64,000 nucleotides of DNA, from contig CAVPQM010000016.1 of assembly GCA_963707555.1 (NCBI GenBank), forward strand, positions 176,185-240,184. Direction: 5' to 3'. The stretch comes from JAFAFN01 sp963707555 (lineage in GTDB: Bacteria > Actinomycetota > Acidimicrobiia > Acidimicrobiales > Microtrichaceae). The notes under the pieces are model-generated. The model was not told where the DNA came from and did no database searches. It saw nothing but the letters and a program-made list of their open reading frames with translations. Shown piece by piece: positions 34,972 to 43,204 of this stretch (its first letter is position 1; every line of letters begins with the position of its first letter). A program made the position numbers and the translations under genes.

Positions 34972-35829
34972 ATGGCCGAACCCGTCCCGAACATCACGCT
35001 GCACAACGGTGTCGAGGTGCCGGTCCTCGGCTTCGGCGTCTACCAGATCCCCGCTGAGGACACCGAGGAGGCCGTCGCCACCGCGATCGACGTCGGCTAC
35101 CGCCACATCGACACCGCAGCCGCCTACGGCAACGAGCGTGAGGTCGGCCGGGCCGTGCGGGCCAGCGGCGTCCCGCGCGACGAGCTGTTCATCACCACCA
35201 AGCTCTGGGTGCACCCGCCCGGCGAGGCGAACGCCACCGCCGCGTTCGAGGCCTCGTTGCGCCGCCTCGAGATGGACTACGTCGACCTGTACCTGATCCA
35301 CCAGCCCTTCGGTGACTACTACAGCTTCTGGCGTGCGATGGAGCAGATCTACGCCGACGGCCGTGCCCGCGCGATCGGCGTGTCGAACTTCCACCCCGAC
35401 CGCCTCATCGACCTGATCATCCACAACGACGTGGCTCCGGCGGTCAACCAGATCGAGACCAACCCGTACCACCAGCGGATCCTCGACCAGGAGCTGATGG
35501 CCGAGCGCGGCGTGCAGATCGAGTCGTGGGGCCCCTTCGCCGAGGGACGCAACGGGCTCTTCGAGGATCCGACGCTGACCGAGATCGGCGAACCGCACGG
35601 CAAGTCGGTGGCCCAGGTGGTGCTGCGCTGGCTGATCCAGCGCGACGTGTTGGTCATCCCGAAGTCGGTCCGCCGCGAGCGGATGGTCGAGAACTTCGAC
35701 GTGTTCGACTTCGAGCTCTCCGACGCCGACATGGAGCGCATCGCCGGGCTCGACCGCCAGGAGTCGTCGTTCTTCGACCACCGGGACCCGGAGATGGCCA
35801 ACGTGCTCTCCGGCATGGTCGCCTCCTGA
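34972..35829 (+). CDS. aldo/keto reductase (2,5-diketo-gluconate reductase-like)
   Basis: NADPH-dependent (alpha/beta)8 reductase, 285 residues. GYRHIDTAAAYGNEREVGRA contains catalytic Asp and Tyr, FITTKLW the Lys, YLIHQPFGDYY the His; IGVSNFHPDRL and the NADP-binding IPKSVRRERMVENFDVFDFE follow. The ATG at 34972 has GGAAGG upstream. Nothing in the context points to a particular substrate. Confidence 0.92.
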   Translation: MAEPVPNITLHNGVEVPVLGFGVYQIPAEDTEEAVATAIDVGYRHIDTAAAYGNEREVGRAVRASGVPRDELFITTKLWVHPPGEANATAAFEASLRRLEMDYVDLYLIHQPFGDYYSFWRAMEQIYADGRARAIGVSNFHPDRLIDLIIHNDVAPAVNQIETNPYHQRILDQELMAERGVQIESWGPFAEGRNGLFEDPTLTEIGEPHGKSVAQVVLRWLIQRDVLVIPKSVRRERMVENFDVFDFELSDADMERIAGLDRQESSFFDHRDPEMANVLSGMVAS

Positions 35830-35869
35830 GCGATCGGTCGCAGACCGTCGGGTTCTACGCTCGGCGCCG

Positions 35870-36289
35870 ATGACGGACTGGAACGCACTCACCTGGCAGG
35901 TCAGCGACGCGACCTACGCCGCCTGGAACGCCCACGACCCCGACGCGGTGGCCCGCTGGTTCACCGACGAGGCCCGGGTCCGCGACTCGTCCTCGTCGGA
36001 GTGGGAGATCGGCCCCGGCCCGGTCCGGGCACGCGCCGAGATGCTCTGCGCCGGCATGCCGGACCTGACGCTGACCCGGCAGGTACTGCTGATCGACGGT
36101 CCCCGCCACGCGGATCGCTGGGTCATGGCGGGCACGCACACCGGTGAGCTGCTCGGCATCCCCGCCACCGGCGCGGCGATCCGGTTCGAGGGTGCGACGT
36201 TCACCACGATCGATGACGACGGCATGGTCATCGAAGACGTGCACCACGTCGACTACTCGACGCTGTTCGCCCAGCTCGGCCTGAGCTGA
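35870..36289 (+). CDS. SnoaL-like / NTF2-fold polyketide-cyclase-type protein
   Basis: 139 residues with the ester-cyclase pattern of the SnoaL family: YAAWNAHDPDAVARWFTDEA, then AGMPDLTLTRQVLLIDG, GTHTGELLGIPATGAAIRFE and a terminal VDYSTLFAQLGL. NTF2-like alpha+beta cone. Function open: isomerase, cyclase or hydratase-like. Its 3' end overlaps the convergent TetR gene by 37 bp. Confidence 0.8.
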   Translation: MTDWNALTWQVSDATYAAWNAHDPDAVARWFTDEARVRDSSSSEWEIGPGPVRARAEMLCAGMPDLTLTRQVLLIDGPRHADRWVMAGTHTGELLGIPATGAAIRFEGATFTTIDDDGMVIEDVHHVDYSTLFAQLGLS

Positions 36290-36927
36290 CCCAGCAGGCT
36301 CGAGGCGAGCACGCTCGCCGCGTGCTCGGCGAAGCGCTCGGTGGTCCACCCCCGGACGTGCACCAGCAGGTGGTGGGTGTCCGGGCTGAGCGTCGACCAC
36401 ACCACGTCGGTCGCCTCGTCGAGTGTCATGCCCTCGACCAGCGCGCCGAGGCGCTCGAGCGGCTCGACCGCGATGCGGCAGTCCTGCCAGCGCCCCTCGA
36501 CCGCGAACTGTCGGTACGCCTCGGCCACCTCCGGGTCGGACTCCGCGGCGCGTAACGTCGGGTAGATCACCGACAGTCGACCCAGCACGTCGACCGAGGC
36601 CGCCACGATCGCGTCGACGACGGCGACCGGGTCGTCGAGGTCGGCGAGCGACGCGAACCCGGGGCGCTGCGCGATCGCCACCGGCTCGTGGTCGCCCGCC
36701 ACGACGGTGTCGATCACCGCCGAGAACAGGCCGAACTTGGACCCGAAGGCGTTGTAGATCGTCTGGGGTGCGACGCCGCTCGCCTCGGCGAGGCGGCGCA
36801 TCGATGCCGCCGCGTAGCCGTCCTGGACGAAGCAGTCCCGTGCCACGTCGATGATGTGTCGCCGGGTGCGCTCCGCGGCGTTCGAGCGGAGCTCCGACTG
36901 GTACGAGCGCTTGACCTGATCATCCAT
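36253..36927 (-). CDS. TetR-family transcriptional regulator
   Basis: 224 residues. N-terminal helix-turn-helix: IIDVARDCFVQDGYAAASMR, then LAEASGVAPQTIYNAFGSK; variable ligand-binding C-terminus. Divergent from a VOC-fold gene; a 17-bp perfect palindrome lies 15 bp upstream of the start and 38 bp before the VOC ATG, so it likely represses itself and the VOC gene. Confidence 0.92.
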   Translation of the reverse strand: MDDQVKRSYQSELRSNAAERTRRHIIDVARDCFVQDGYAAASMRRLAEASGVAPQTIYNAFGSKFGLFSAVIDTVVAGDHEPVAIAQRPGFASLADLDDPVAVVDAIVAASVDVLGRLSVIYPTLRAAESDPEVAEAYRQFAVEGRWQDCRIAVEPLERLGALVEGMTLDEATDVVWSTLSPDTHHLLVHVRGWTTERFAEHAASVLASSLLGQLRPSWANSVE

Positions 36928-36941
36928 TCCGTTAGAGTAGT

Positions 36942-36958
36942 GTTCAATTCAATTGAAC
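36942..36958. promoter_or_regulatory. putative TetR operator (17-bp palindrome)
   Basis: GTTCAATT-C-AATTGAAC, a perfect palindrome in the 68-bp gap between the divergent TetR and VOC starts. Its AT-rich sequence stands out from the surrounding 70% GC. Size and symmetry are typical of TetR-family operators. Confidence 0.7.
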
Positions 36959-36995
36959 GACGTGCTAATGAATGCTGTTCGAACGGGAGGTCGCC

Positions 36996-37403
36996 ATGAT
37001 CACCGGCATCAACCACATCGCCACCCTCACCTCCGACATGGACCTGACCGTGGGCTTCTACAGCACGGTGTTCGACGCGACCGTCGTGCACGAGGTCGAA
37101 CCGGGCGACGACCACCCGTGGATGAAGATCGTCGACCTGGGTGGCGGCTCGTTCCTCAACGTGTTCCAGGTGCCCGCCGACGCCATCGTGGGGGAGCGGA
37201 CCCGCATCGGCGGGCGGGGTGCGATCGACCACTTCGGCATCGGGGTCGACTCACTCGCCTCGATCCAGGCGCTGCAGCCCCGGCTCGCCACCGCCGGCGC
37301 GCTCGAGGTCGGCGACATCCAGCAGCTCGGCGACGAGTGGTCACTGTTCGTCCGGGACCCCGACGGGATGGACCTCGAGATCTGCGCACCGGTCGCCACC
37401 TGA
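36996..37403 (+). CDS. VOC/glyoxalase-fold protein
   Basis: 135 residues: MITGINHIATLTSDMDLTVG, FYSTVFDATVVHE, then IDHFGIGVDS and VRDPDGMDLEICAP, with metal-ligand-type His/Glu positions of the vicinal oxygen chelate fold. The ATG at 36996 has GGGAGGT upstream; an earlier ATG at 36972 lacks one. Probably controlled by the divergent TetR. Could be a lyase, dioxygenase or resistance protein. Confidence 0.82.
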   Translation: MITGINHIATLTSDMDLTVGFYSTVFDATVVHEVEPGDDHPWMKIVDLGGGSFLNVFQVPADAIVGERTRIGGRGAIDHFGIGVDSLASIQALQPRLATAGALEVGDIQQLGDEWSLFVRDPDGMDLEICAPVAT

Positions 37404-37483
37404 GCGTCGATCCGTCCGGGCGTCGATCTGGCCGGGCGTCGATCTGGCCGGGCGTCGATCTGGCCGGGCGTCGATCTGTCCGG
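37404..37483 (+). repeat. five tandem copies of a 16-bp unit
   Basis: GCGTCGATCTGGCCGG repeated five times head to tail directly after the VOC stop codon; the three inner copies are identical and the outer two have one or two substitutions. There are no spacers, so this is not a CRISPR array. Unit length is not a multiple of three. Confidence 0.9.
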
Positions 37484-37577
37484 GGTCACGCGAAACCTCT
37501 ACATGGTTGGACGCAGGTCGTTAATCTCGCAAGCGGGGGAGTCGACGGACGGTCGGCTGTCGCTCAGAGGGGGACCC

Positions 37578-38702
37578 GTGTCCGGACCAGAAGCCGACGA
37601 ACAGCTCAACACGTTCCTCGAGGTGCGCAAACCCGGCGCCCATCTCGAGGACGACTACGTCCCCGACGACTTCGTGTTGATGCTCGGCGTCGACCTGGTG
37701 AACTACCCGAAGTTCCCGAAGGTCGACGACGGCGTCACCTACCCGCTGGCAGCGCTCGACATCCGCCAGGAGCTCGACGTCGACTCGGGCGCCGACCTCG
37801 ACGACTACAGCGGACCGTACCGACCCGAGCTGCGCTTCACCGACTTCTCCGCAGAGATGCTGGCGACGCGGTTCCTGCCCTACAGCGAGCAGTACATGCT
37901 CGTGACCGTCGATGCGTGGGCTGACGAGGTGTCCACGCGCTACGGCGCAGAGGCCATGGCCGAGATCGAATGGGCGGCCTGGAACGACCAGATGGTCCCC
38001 GAGCTCGCTCGCATGCAGGCCGAGTTCCTGCCGAGCGGTGTCCGCTACGAGGACCCGAACCAGCGGGTGCCCGAGGCCGATCGCGGCCACACCCGCGTCG
38101 ACTACACGGGGCTGTTCAGCCCCGGCCCCGCCACCGACGGGCTGACGAAGGCGCAGCTCGTGACCTGGCTGCTCGGCAGCCACGAGTTCCTGCTCCAGTG
38201 CATCGAGGGCTGGGCGGCGCAGATCGTGCTGCGCGACGGCCTCGACACCATGTTCGACATCCAGTTCACCCTGTGGGGCGACACCGTGCTGCCGGCCCGC
38301 ACCCGGCTGGTGGCCGAGCACCTGGGCATCTCGGGCGACACCGTCGAGGACTGGATGAAGGATCTCCAGATGGACGCCACCGCGATGCCCGGCAAGGCGT
38401 TCGACCTGACCTTCGAGATGCCGGAACCGGGCGTGGGCACCATGGCGTTCAACCGTTGCGTCGCGGTCGACCAGTGGGAGGGCATGGGCCGTCCCGACAT
38501 CCTCGAGAAGAACTGCCACTCGACGTGCCCGAAGTCGATGATCGTGACGACGAAGCTCTACAACCCCAACATGTAGGTCGAGATCCTGGCGATCCCGCCG
38601 CGTGTCGACGACGGCGACGTGTGCTGCAAGTGGCGCTTCAGCATGCGTGACGAGAGCGACCCGGAGTACGTCCCGGTCGAGCTCGGCACCAAGCCGACCT
38701 GA
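37578..38702 (+). CDS. unknown cytosolic protein with an in-frame amber codon before its last 41 codons
   Basis: Start GTG 37578 with GAGGGGG upstream. 332 residues to a TAG at 38574-38576, then the same frame stays coding for 41 more residues (PPRVDDGDVCCKWRFSMRDE ... ELGTKPT) to a TGA at 38700-38702. The protein has repeated helical segments (YSEQYMLVTVDAWADEVSTR, GSHEFLLQCIEGWAAQ) and a Cys-containing end (EKNCHSTCPKSMIVTTKLYN). No domain is recognised with certainty; the end resembles DUF6125-like/thiazoline-carboxylate-hydrolase-type proteins. TAG may be a point mutation of CAG, a sequence error, or read through. First gene of the catabolic island. Confidence 0.6.
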
Positions 38703-38742
38703 GCACTGGCTGACTCAGCACTGGCCGCCTGAGCGCGACCGC

Positions 38743-39564
38743 TCAGCCCATCGAGTTCAGGATCTCGATCAGGTCCGGGTACTTCTTGGTGTGCGCGCCA
38801 CCGTCGATCAGCTGCAGCGATCCCGAGATGAACGACGCCTCGTCCGAGGCGAGGTACGCGACGAGCCCTGCGATCTCCTCGGGCTGGGCATAGCGACCCA
38901 TCGGCGTGTTCTCGACGTAGCCCTCGGTGATGCCGCTCAGCGCGAACGACGGCTCGGTGAGCGGGGTGCGCACGAAGCCCGGCGCGACCGCGTTGACGCG
39001 GATGCCCGACGGGCCGAGCTCGAGCGCCGCGACCTCGGCGAGCATCGCGACCGCCGCCTTCGAGCTGCAGTACGCCGCCATGCCGGGACCGGGCTGGACC
39101 GCGTTGAGGCTGGCGGTGATGACGATCGACCCGCCCGACCCCATGCGGCGAGCCGCATGCTGGAGCGTGAGGAAGGCGCCGGTCAGGTTGATGTCGAGCA
39201 CCCTGCGCCACTCGGTGACGTCGATGTCGGTCAGTCGCCCGACCGCCCCGATCCCGGCGTTCGCGAACGTGATGTCGAGTCGACCGAACCGGTCGACCGC
39301 AGCCTGCGCGAGCCGTTCGACGTCGCCGTCGTCGGTGACGTCGCAGCGCTGGACGACCACCGAATCGCCGAGGGCATCGGCCAGTTCGGCGAGCGCAGGT
39401 TCGTCGACGTCGCCGACGACGACCTGTGCGCCTTCGGCGACGAACCGCTCCACGGTGGCTCGGCCGATGCCGGATGCGCCGCCGGTGACGATCGCTGCCT
39501 TGCCGGTCAGCCGACCGGGCCAGCTCGTCGCGCTGCTCGACGGGTCAGGGGGCGAAGCGGTCAT
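38743..39564 (-). CDS. short-chain dehydrogenase/reductase
   Basis: 273 residues, classical SDR: TGGASGIGRATV (NAD(P) binding), VGDVDEPAL (Asp favouring NAD), FANAGIGAV, catalytic Ser/Tyr/Lys in SIVITASLNAVQ and AAYCSSKAAV, and VAPGFVRTPLTEP. ATG 39564. Divergent from another SDR with a CTCTAGAG palindrome between. Likely oxidises a hydroxyl of an island substrate. Confidence 0.88.
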   Translation of the reverse strand: MTASPPDPSSSATSWPGRLTGKAAIVTGGASGIGRATVERFVAEGAQVVVGDVDEPALAELADALGDSVVVQRCDVTDDGDVERLAQAAVDRFGRLDITFANAGIGAVGRLTDIDVTEWRRVLDINLTGAFLTLQHAARRMGSGGSIVITASLNAVQPGPGMAAYCSSKAAVAMLAEVAALELGPSGIRVNAVAPGFVRTPLTEPSFALSGITEGYVENTPMGRYAQPEEIAGLVAYLASDEASFISGSLQLIDGGAHTKKYPDLIEILNSMG

Positions 39565-39654
39565 CGTGTGCACACTCTCTGATTCGGTGGCGGAGGCGCT
39601 CGTTCGCCTGCGCAGGCTGCCCGGAGGATACGGTGATCGTCGCACGACGCGGAG

Positions 39655-39666
39655 ACCTCTAGAGAT
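39655..39666. promoter_or_regulatory. CTCTAGAG-type operator, site 1
   Basis: ACCTCTAGAGAT, 36 bp before the SDR start at 39702 and 91 bp before the divergent SDR start. One of four related palindromes, all in divergent gaps of the island. Confidence 0.6.
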
Positions 39667-39701
39667 TTCGGGCCATCAGCCCGAGAGGTGGAGCCTGACC
39701 T

Positions 39702-40478
39702 ATGGCGATGACATTGGATCTGTCGGGTCGGCGGGCGCTCGTCACCGGTGGCGGGCAGGGCGTCGGTCGCGCCATCGCACTCGGTCTCGCCGCTGCGGGC
39801 GCCGACGTCGTCGTCAACGACATCGACGGCGACCGCGCCGAGGCGGTCGCAGCAGAGGTTGCTGCCGCCGGCGCGGTCGGCGAGGCGTCGGCCTTCGACG
39901 TCACCGACCACGCGTCGGTCACCCGCGCCGTCGACGCGCTCGGCGGCGTCGACGTGCTGGTCAACAACGCCGGCAACGCCGGAACGGCCGGCTTCGGCTC
40001 CAGGGGAGTGTTCGCCCAGAGCGATCCGGCCGACTGGGAGTCGTTCCTGCAGGTGAACCTCTACGGGGTCATGCACTGCTGTCGTGCGGTGCTGCCCGGC
40101 ATGATCGAGAACGGGTGGGGTCGGCTCATCACGATCGTGTCGGACGCTGGACGTACCGGCGACGCAGGCGGTGCGGTCTACGGCGCGGCGAAGGCGGGCG
40201 CTGCCGGGCTCACCCGGTCGCTCGCGCTCGAGAACGGCCGACATGGCATCACCGCCAACAACATCTCGCTCGGCACGATGCGGACCGAAGCGACCGAGGC
40301 GATCTGGCAGGACCTCGACTCGCCGATGGCCAAGGAGATCCTCCGCGGGTACGCGATCCGTCGTCCCGGTGTTCCCGACGAGGTCGCGCCGCTGGTGGTG
40401 TACCTCGCGAGCGAGCAGGCCCGCTGGATCACCGGCCAGACCTGTCCGCTGAACGGCGGCTACTCGTTCGCGCTCTGA
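39702..40478 (+). CDS. short-chain dehydrogenase/reductase
   Basis: 258 residues. TGGGQGVGRAIALGLAAAG, VNDIDGDRAEA (Asp: NAD preference), VLVNNAGNAGT, then Ser in ITIVSDAGRTGD and Tyr/Lys in AVYGAAKAG, and a C-terminal ITGQTCPLNGGYSFAL. 3' end overlaps the convergent cupin gene by 19 bp. Control by the palindrome 36 bp upstream is likely. Confidence 0.88.
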   Translation: MAMTLDLSGRRALVTGGGQGVGRAIALGLAAAGADVVVNDIDGDRAEAVAAEVAAAGAVGEASAFDVTDHASVTRAVDALGGVDVLVNNAGNAGTAGFGSRGVFAQSDPADWESFLQVNLYGVMHCCRAVLPGMIENGWGRLITIVSDAGRTGDAGGAVYGAAKAGAAGLTRSLALENGRHGITANNISLGTMRTEATEAIWQDLDSPMAKEILRGYAIRRPGVPDEVAPLVVYLASEQARWITGQTCPLNGGYSFAL

Positions 40479-40999
40479 AGGGTCGCGTCGGGCGCCAGGG
40501 TCGCCTCGGGTGCCGCGGCCTGCCAGTCGTCCTTGTTCGCCCGGACGATCTCGACGATCCGATCCCAGCGCGGGATGCTCTCGGTGATCTTCATGTCGAA
40601 CTCGGCGACGTCGCGGAACTCGAGGATCTGGATGCCCTCCGGGCCCGCCGTGTAGGCGTAGGGCGCGTCGGCCGGCACGAAGAACCCGGCGCCGGCCTCG
40701 ACGACCCGGTTGCCGAGGTGCGCCTCGCCGGCGATGACGAAGTAGAGGCAGTCCGCGCTGTGGGAGTGCCGCGGCAGGGCGTAGCCGGGGCCGAACCACG
40801 ACCACACCAGGCTCATGCCGTCGGGCTGGCGGAACAGCGTCTTCACGACGTGACCACCCGAGAGCGCCCACTCGACGAGTTGGTCGGGGGCATCCGGGTC
40901 CATGGTCGGCATCGACATGATGCCGCTCTCGTAGAGCTCCGGTGCGGCAGCGGGCGGATCGAAGAACGTGATCGAACGTGAGCGCTCGGACCGACTCAT
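40460..40999 (-). CDS. cupin-domain protein
   Basis: 179 residues with one cupin barrel: FGPGYALPRHSHSADCLYFV (metal His residues) and GAGFFVPADAPYAYTAGPEG with QILEFRD. Similar stand-alone cupins accompany aromatic/terpenoid catabolic genes and may be dioxygenases, isomerases or sensors. Convergent with the SDR gene, 63 bp from the next gene on the same strand. Confidence 0.8.
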   Translation of the reverse strand: MSRSERSRSITFFDPPAAAPELYESGIMSMPTMDPDAPDQLVEWALSGGHVVKTLFRQPDGMSLVWSWFGPGYALPRHSHSADCLYFVIAGEAHLGNRVVEAGAGFFVPADAPYAYTAGPEGIQILEFRDVAEFDMKITESIPRWDRIVEIVRANKDDWQAAAPEATLAPDATLQSANE

Positions 41000-41062
41000 G
41001 CGCCACCCCCTCGTGGTCGTCGACGACGATGCTATCGACCGGCCGGCGCCGCGCCCCGGCGT

Positions 41063-42493
41063 TCATCGTGAGAGCAGCCGCGACTTCCACCGGGTGTAGG
41101 GCGGGTAGATGAACGACAGCTCCGGCTTCACCGGCCGCCGGTAGACGGGCTTCATGTTCGACAGCGCCTCGACCCCCGAACGGCCGTGGTACCGGCCCCA
41201 CCCGGAGCTTCCGACACCGCCGAAGGGCAGCTCGGGCGGTCCGATGTGGAACATCACGTGGTTGGCGCACACGCCACCCGACGACGTCCGCTCGGTGACG
41301 CGCTCGATGGTGTCGTCCTCGTCGGAGAAGACGTACAGCGCCAGCGGTTTGGGGCGCTCGTTCACGAAACGGATCGCGCCGTGCAGGTCGTCGACGGTGA
41401 CGACCGGGAGGATCGGGCCGAAGATCTCCCCCTGCATGAGCGCGCTGTCGGGGTCCGGATCGACGACGACCGTCGGGGCGACGCGCCGGGTCGCTGCATC
41501 GTGGCTCCCGCCGCACACGACGGTGCCGCCGTGGTCGGCGAGCAGCCCGGTGAGCCTGCTCAGGTGGCGGTCGTTCACGATCGCGGCCAGGTCAGGGGAG
41601 CGCACGGGGTCGTTGCCGTAGTAGCGGCCGATCGCGGCGACGAGACCGTCGACCAGCTCGTCGCGGCGCCGCTCGCTGACGAGCACGTAGTCCGGTGCGA
41701 TGCAGGTCTGCCCGGCGTTGACGCACTTGCCCCAGGCGATGCGGGCCGCCGCGATGCCGATGTCGGCGTCATCCGCGACGATCACCGGTGACTTCCCGCC
41801 GAGCTCGAGCACCGTCGGTGTCAGCTGCTTGGCAGCGGCCTCGGCGACGATCCGGCCGACGGTCGACGACCCGGTGAAGAAGATGTGGTCGAAGCGGTGC
41901 TCCAGCAGGGCGGTCGACACCTCGGGCCCGCCCTCGACCACCGCGACCGCGTCGGGGTCGAGGTGCTCGCGCAGCAGCTCGGCGAGCAGCGACGACGTGT
42001 GTGGCACGAGCTCCGAGGGCTTCACCACCACCGCGTTGCCGGCGGCGAGCGACGCTGCCAGCGGTGACAACGTCAGCTGCACCGGATAGTTCCACGGGGC
42101 GATGATCAGCGAGACGCCGAGCGGTTCGGGCACGATGCTGCCGCGCCCCGGACGGTCCTGGAGTCGGAGGCGGGCGCGGCGAGGACGTGACCATCGCTCC
42201 ACGTTGCGACCGATGTGTCGGACCTCGGCCGCGGTGAAACCGATGTCGGTGAACCTCGCTTCGACGGGCGGTTTGCGCATGTCGCGCCCGAGGGCGTCGA
42301 CGAGTGCGTCGGCGGAGTCGGTGAGGATCCGTGCCAGGCCGTCGAGCTGACGTCGCCGCCACTCGATGGGCCGTGTGATCCCGGCGTCGAAGCCGGCGCG
42401 GACGCGGGCCACGACGTCGGCGACCTCGCTCGGGCTGCTCTCGGTCGTGCTGCTCGCGGGCGGAGTGGTGCGGGGCGATCGCTGTGTGGTCAC
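41063..42493 (-). CDS. NAD(P)-dependent aldehyde dehydrogenase
   Basis: 476 residues from GTG 42493. IIAPWNYPVQLTLSPLAASL and GNAVVVKPSE bind cofactor, FFTGSSTVGRIV is the Rossmann turn, LELGGKSPVIV has the general base Glu, NAGQTCIAPDYVL the catalytic Cys, and GEIFGPILPVV follows. The short C-terminus with a hydrophobic end (FIYPPYTRWKSRLLSR) resembles fatty/terpenoid aldehyde dehydrogenases of class 3 (coniferyl-aldehyde type). The GTG overlaps the upstream isochorismatase-like stop (GTGA). Confidence 0.9.
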   Translation of the reverse strand: MTTQRSPRTTPPASSTTESSPSEVADVVARVRAGFDAGITRPIEWRRRQLDGLARILTDSADALVDALGRDMRKPPVEARFTDIGFTAAEVRHIGRNVERWSRPRRARLRLQDRPGRGSIVPEPLGVSLIIAPWNYPVQLTLSPLAASLAAGNAVVVKPSELVPHTSSLLAELLREHLDPDAVAVVEGGPEVSTALLEHRFDHIFFTGSSTVGRIVAEAAAKQLTPTVLELGGKSPVIVADDADIGIAAARIAWGKCVNAGQTCIAPDYVLVSERRRDELVDGLVAAIGRYYGNDPVRSPDLAAIVNDRHLSRLTGLLADHGGTVVCGGSHDAATRRVAPTVVVDPDPDSALMQGEIFGPILPVVTVDDLHGAIRFVNERPKPLALYVFSDEDDTIERVTERTSSGGVCANHVMFHIGPPELPFGGVGSSGWGRYHGRSGVEALSNMKPVYRRPVKPELSFIYPPYTRWKSRLLSR

Positions 42494-43132
42494 GAGGTGG
42501 CCTCCTTCGGCGCGTGTTGCCAGGTCTCGATCAGCGTGTCGGTCGTGGTCAGGGTGCTCAGCAGCGAGAGCGTGCCGTCGATCACGGCAGCGGCGTAGTC
42601 GGCCGGGACACCCGCGACGGCGTCGCGCGGCAGGACCACCTGGTAGCCGCGGTTGACCGCGTCCATCACCAGGTTGAGGATCGCCACGTTGACCGACACC
42701 CCGGTCACCACGATCGTCGTGATGCCCAGGTTGCGCAGGATCGGGTCCAGGTCGGTGCCGCTCATCGGGCCGAGGCCGTGGGTGCGCGTCAGGACCAGGT
42801 CCTCGGGCTCCGGGCCGAGCTCTGGGACGACCGAGCCGCCGGGAGAGCCCGGGCTCAGGTCCATGCCCAGCTGCGCCGCACCGGCGAAGAGGCGTGCATT
42901 CGTGTTGCTGCCGCGTCGGTCGGGGCGCTGCTGCATGACGCAGTGCACCACGGTGACCCCCGCCGCCCGCGCCGCCGGGAGCAGTCGGCTGATCGACGGG
43001 AGCGCCTCTCGTCCGGCCTCGTCGGCGAGCTCGCGTCAGCGCGGCGCCGGTGCCGACGACGGCACCCTGGCACTCCTGGGTGACCACCGCGGTGCTGCGG
43101 GGCCGGACCAGCGTCGTCAGGTCGATGCTCAT
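42490..43132 (-). CDS. isochorismatase-fold hydrolase without the usual catalytic cysteine (frameshifted)
   Basis: Starts at ATG 43132 (STAVVTQECQGAVVGTGAAL) and changes frame at about 43035, continuing with VTVVHCVMQQRPDRRG to the stop at 42490. In cysteine hydrolases of this fold the nucleophile lies in a 'TGxxTNxCV' segment; here it reads VVTGVSVNVAILNLVMDAV, with Ala in the Cys position, as in isochorismatase-type members that lack the cysteine. The early Asp position reads TQECQ. The joined protein would be about 213 residues. Coupled to the aldehyde dehydrogenase. Confidence 0.72.
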
Positions 43133-43163
43133 GACTCGGAGAAGGGTCGCACGCCGCGACGAT

Positions 43164-43175
43164 ACCTCTAGAGGA
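43164..43175. promoter_or_regulatory. CTCTAGAG-type operator, site 2
   Basis: ACCTCTAGAGGA, with a perfect 10-bp CCTCTAGAGG core, in the 72-bp gap between the divergent isochorismatase-like and DUF2889 genes. Confidence 0.65.
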
Positions 43176-43204
43176 TTCGGTGATGTCGGCTACGATCATC
43201 ACTG

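Noticed and set aside
37404..37483. CRISPR array
   Set aside because: Repeats are contiguous 16-mers without spacers, and no cas genes are present.
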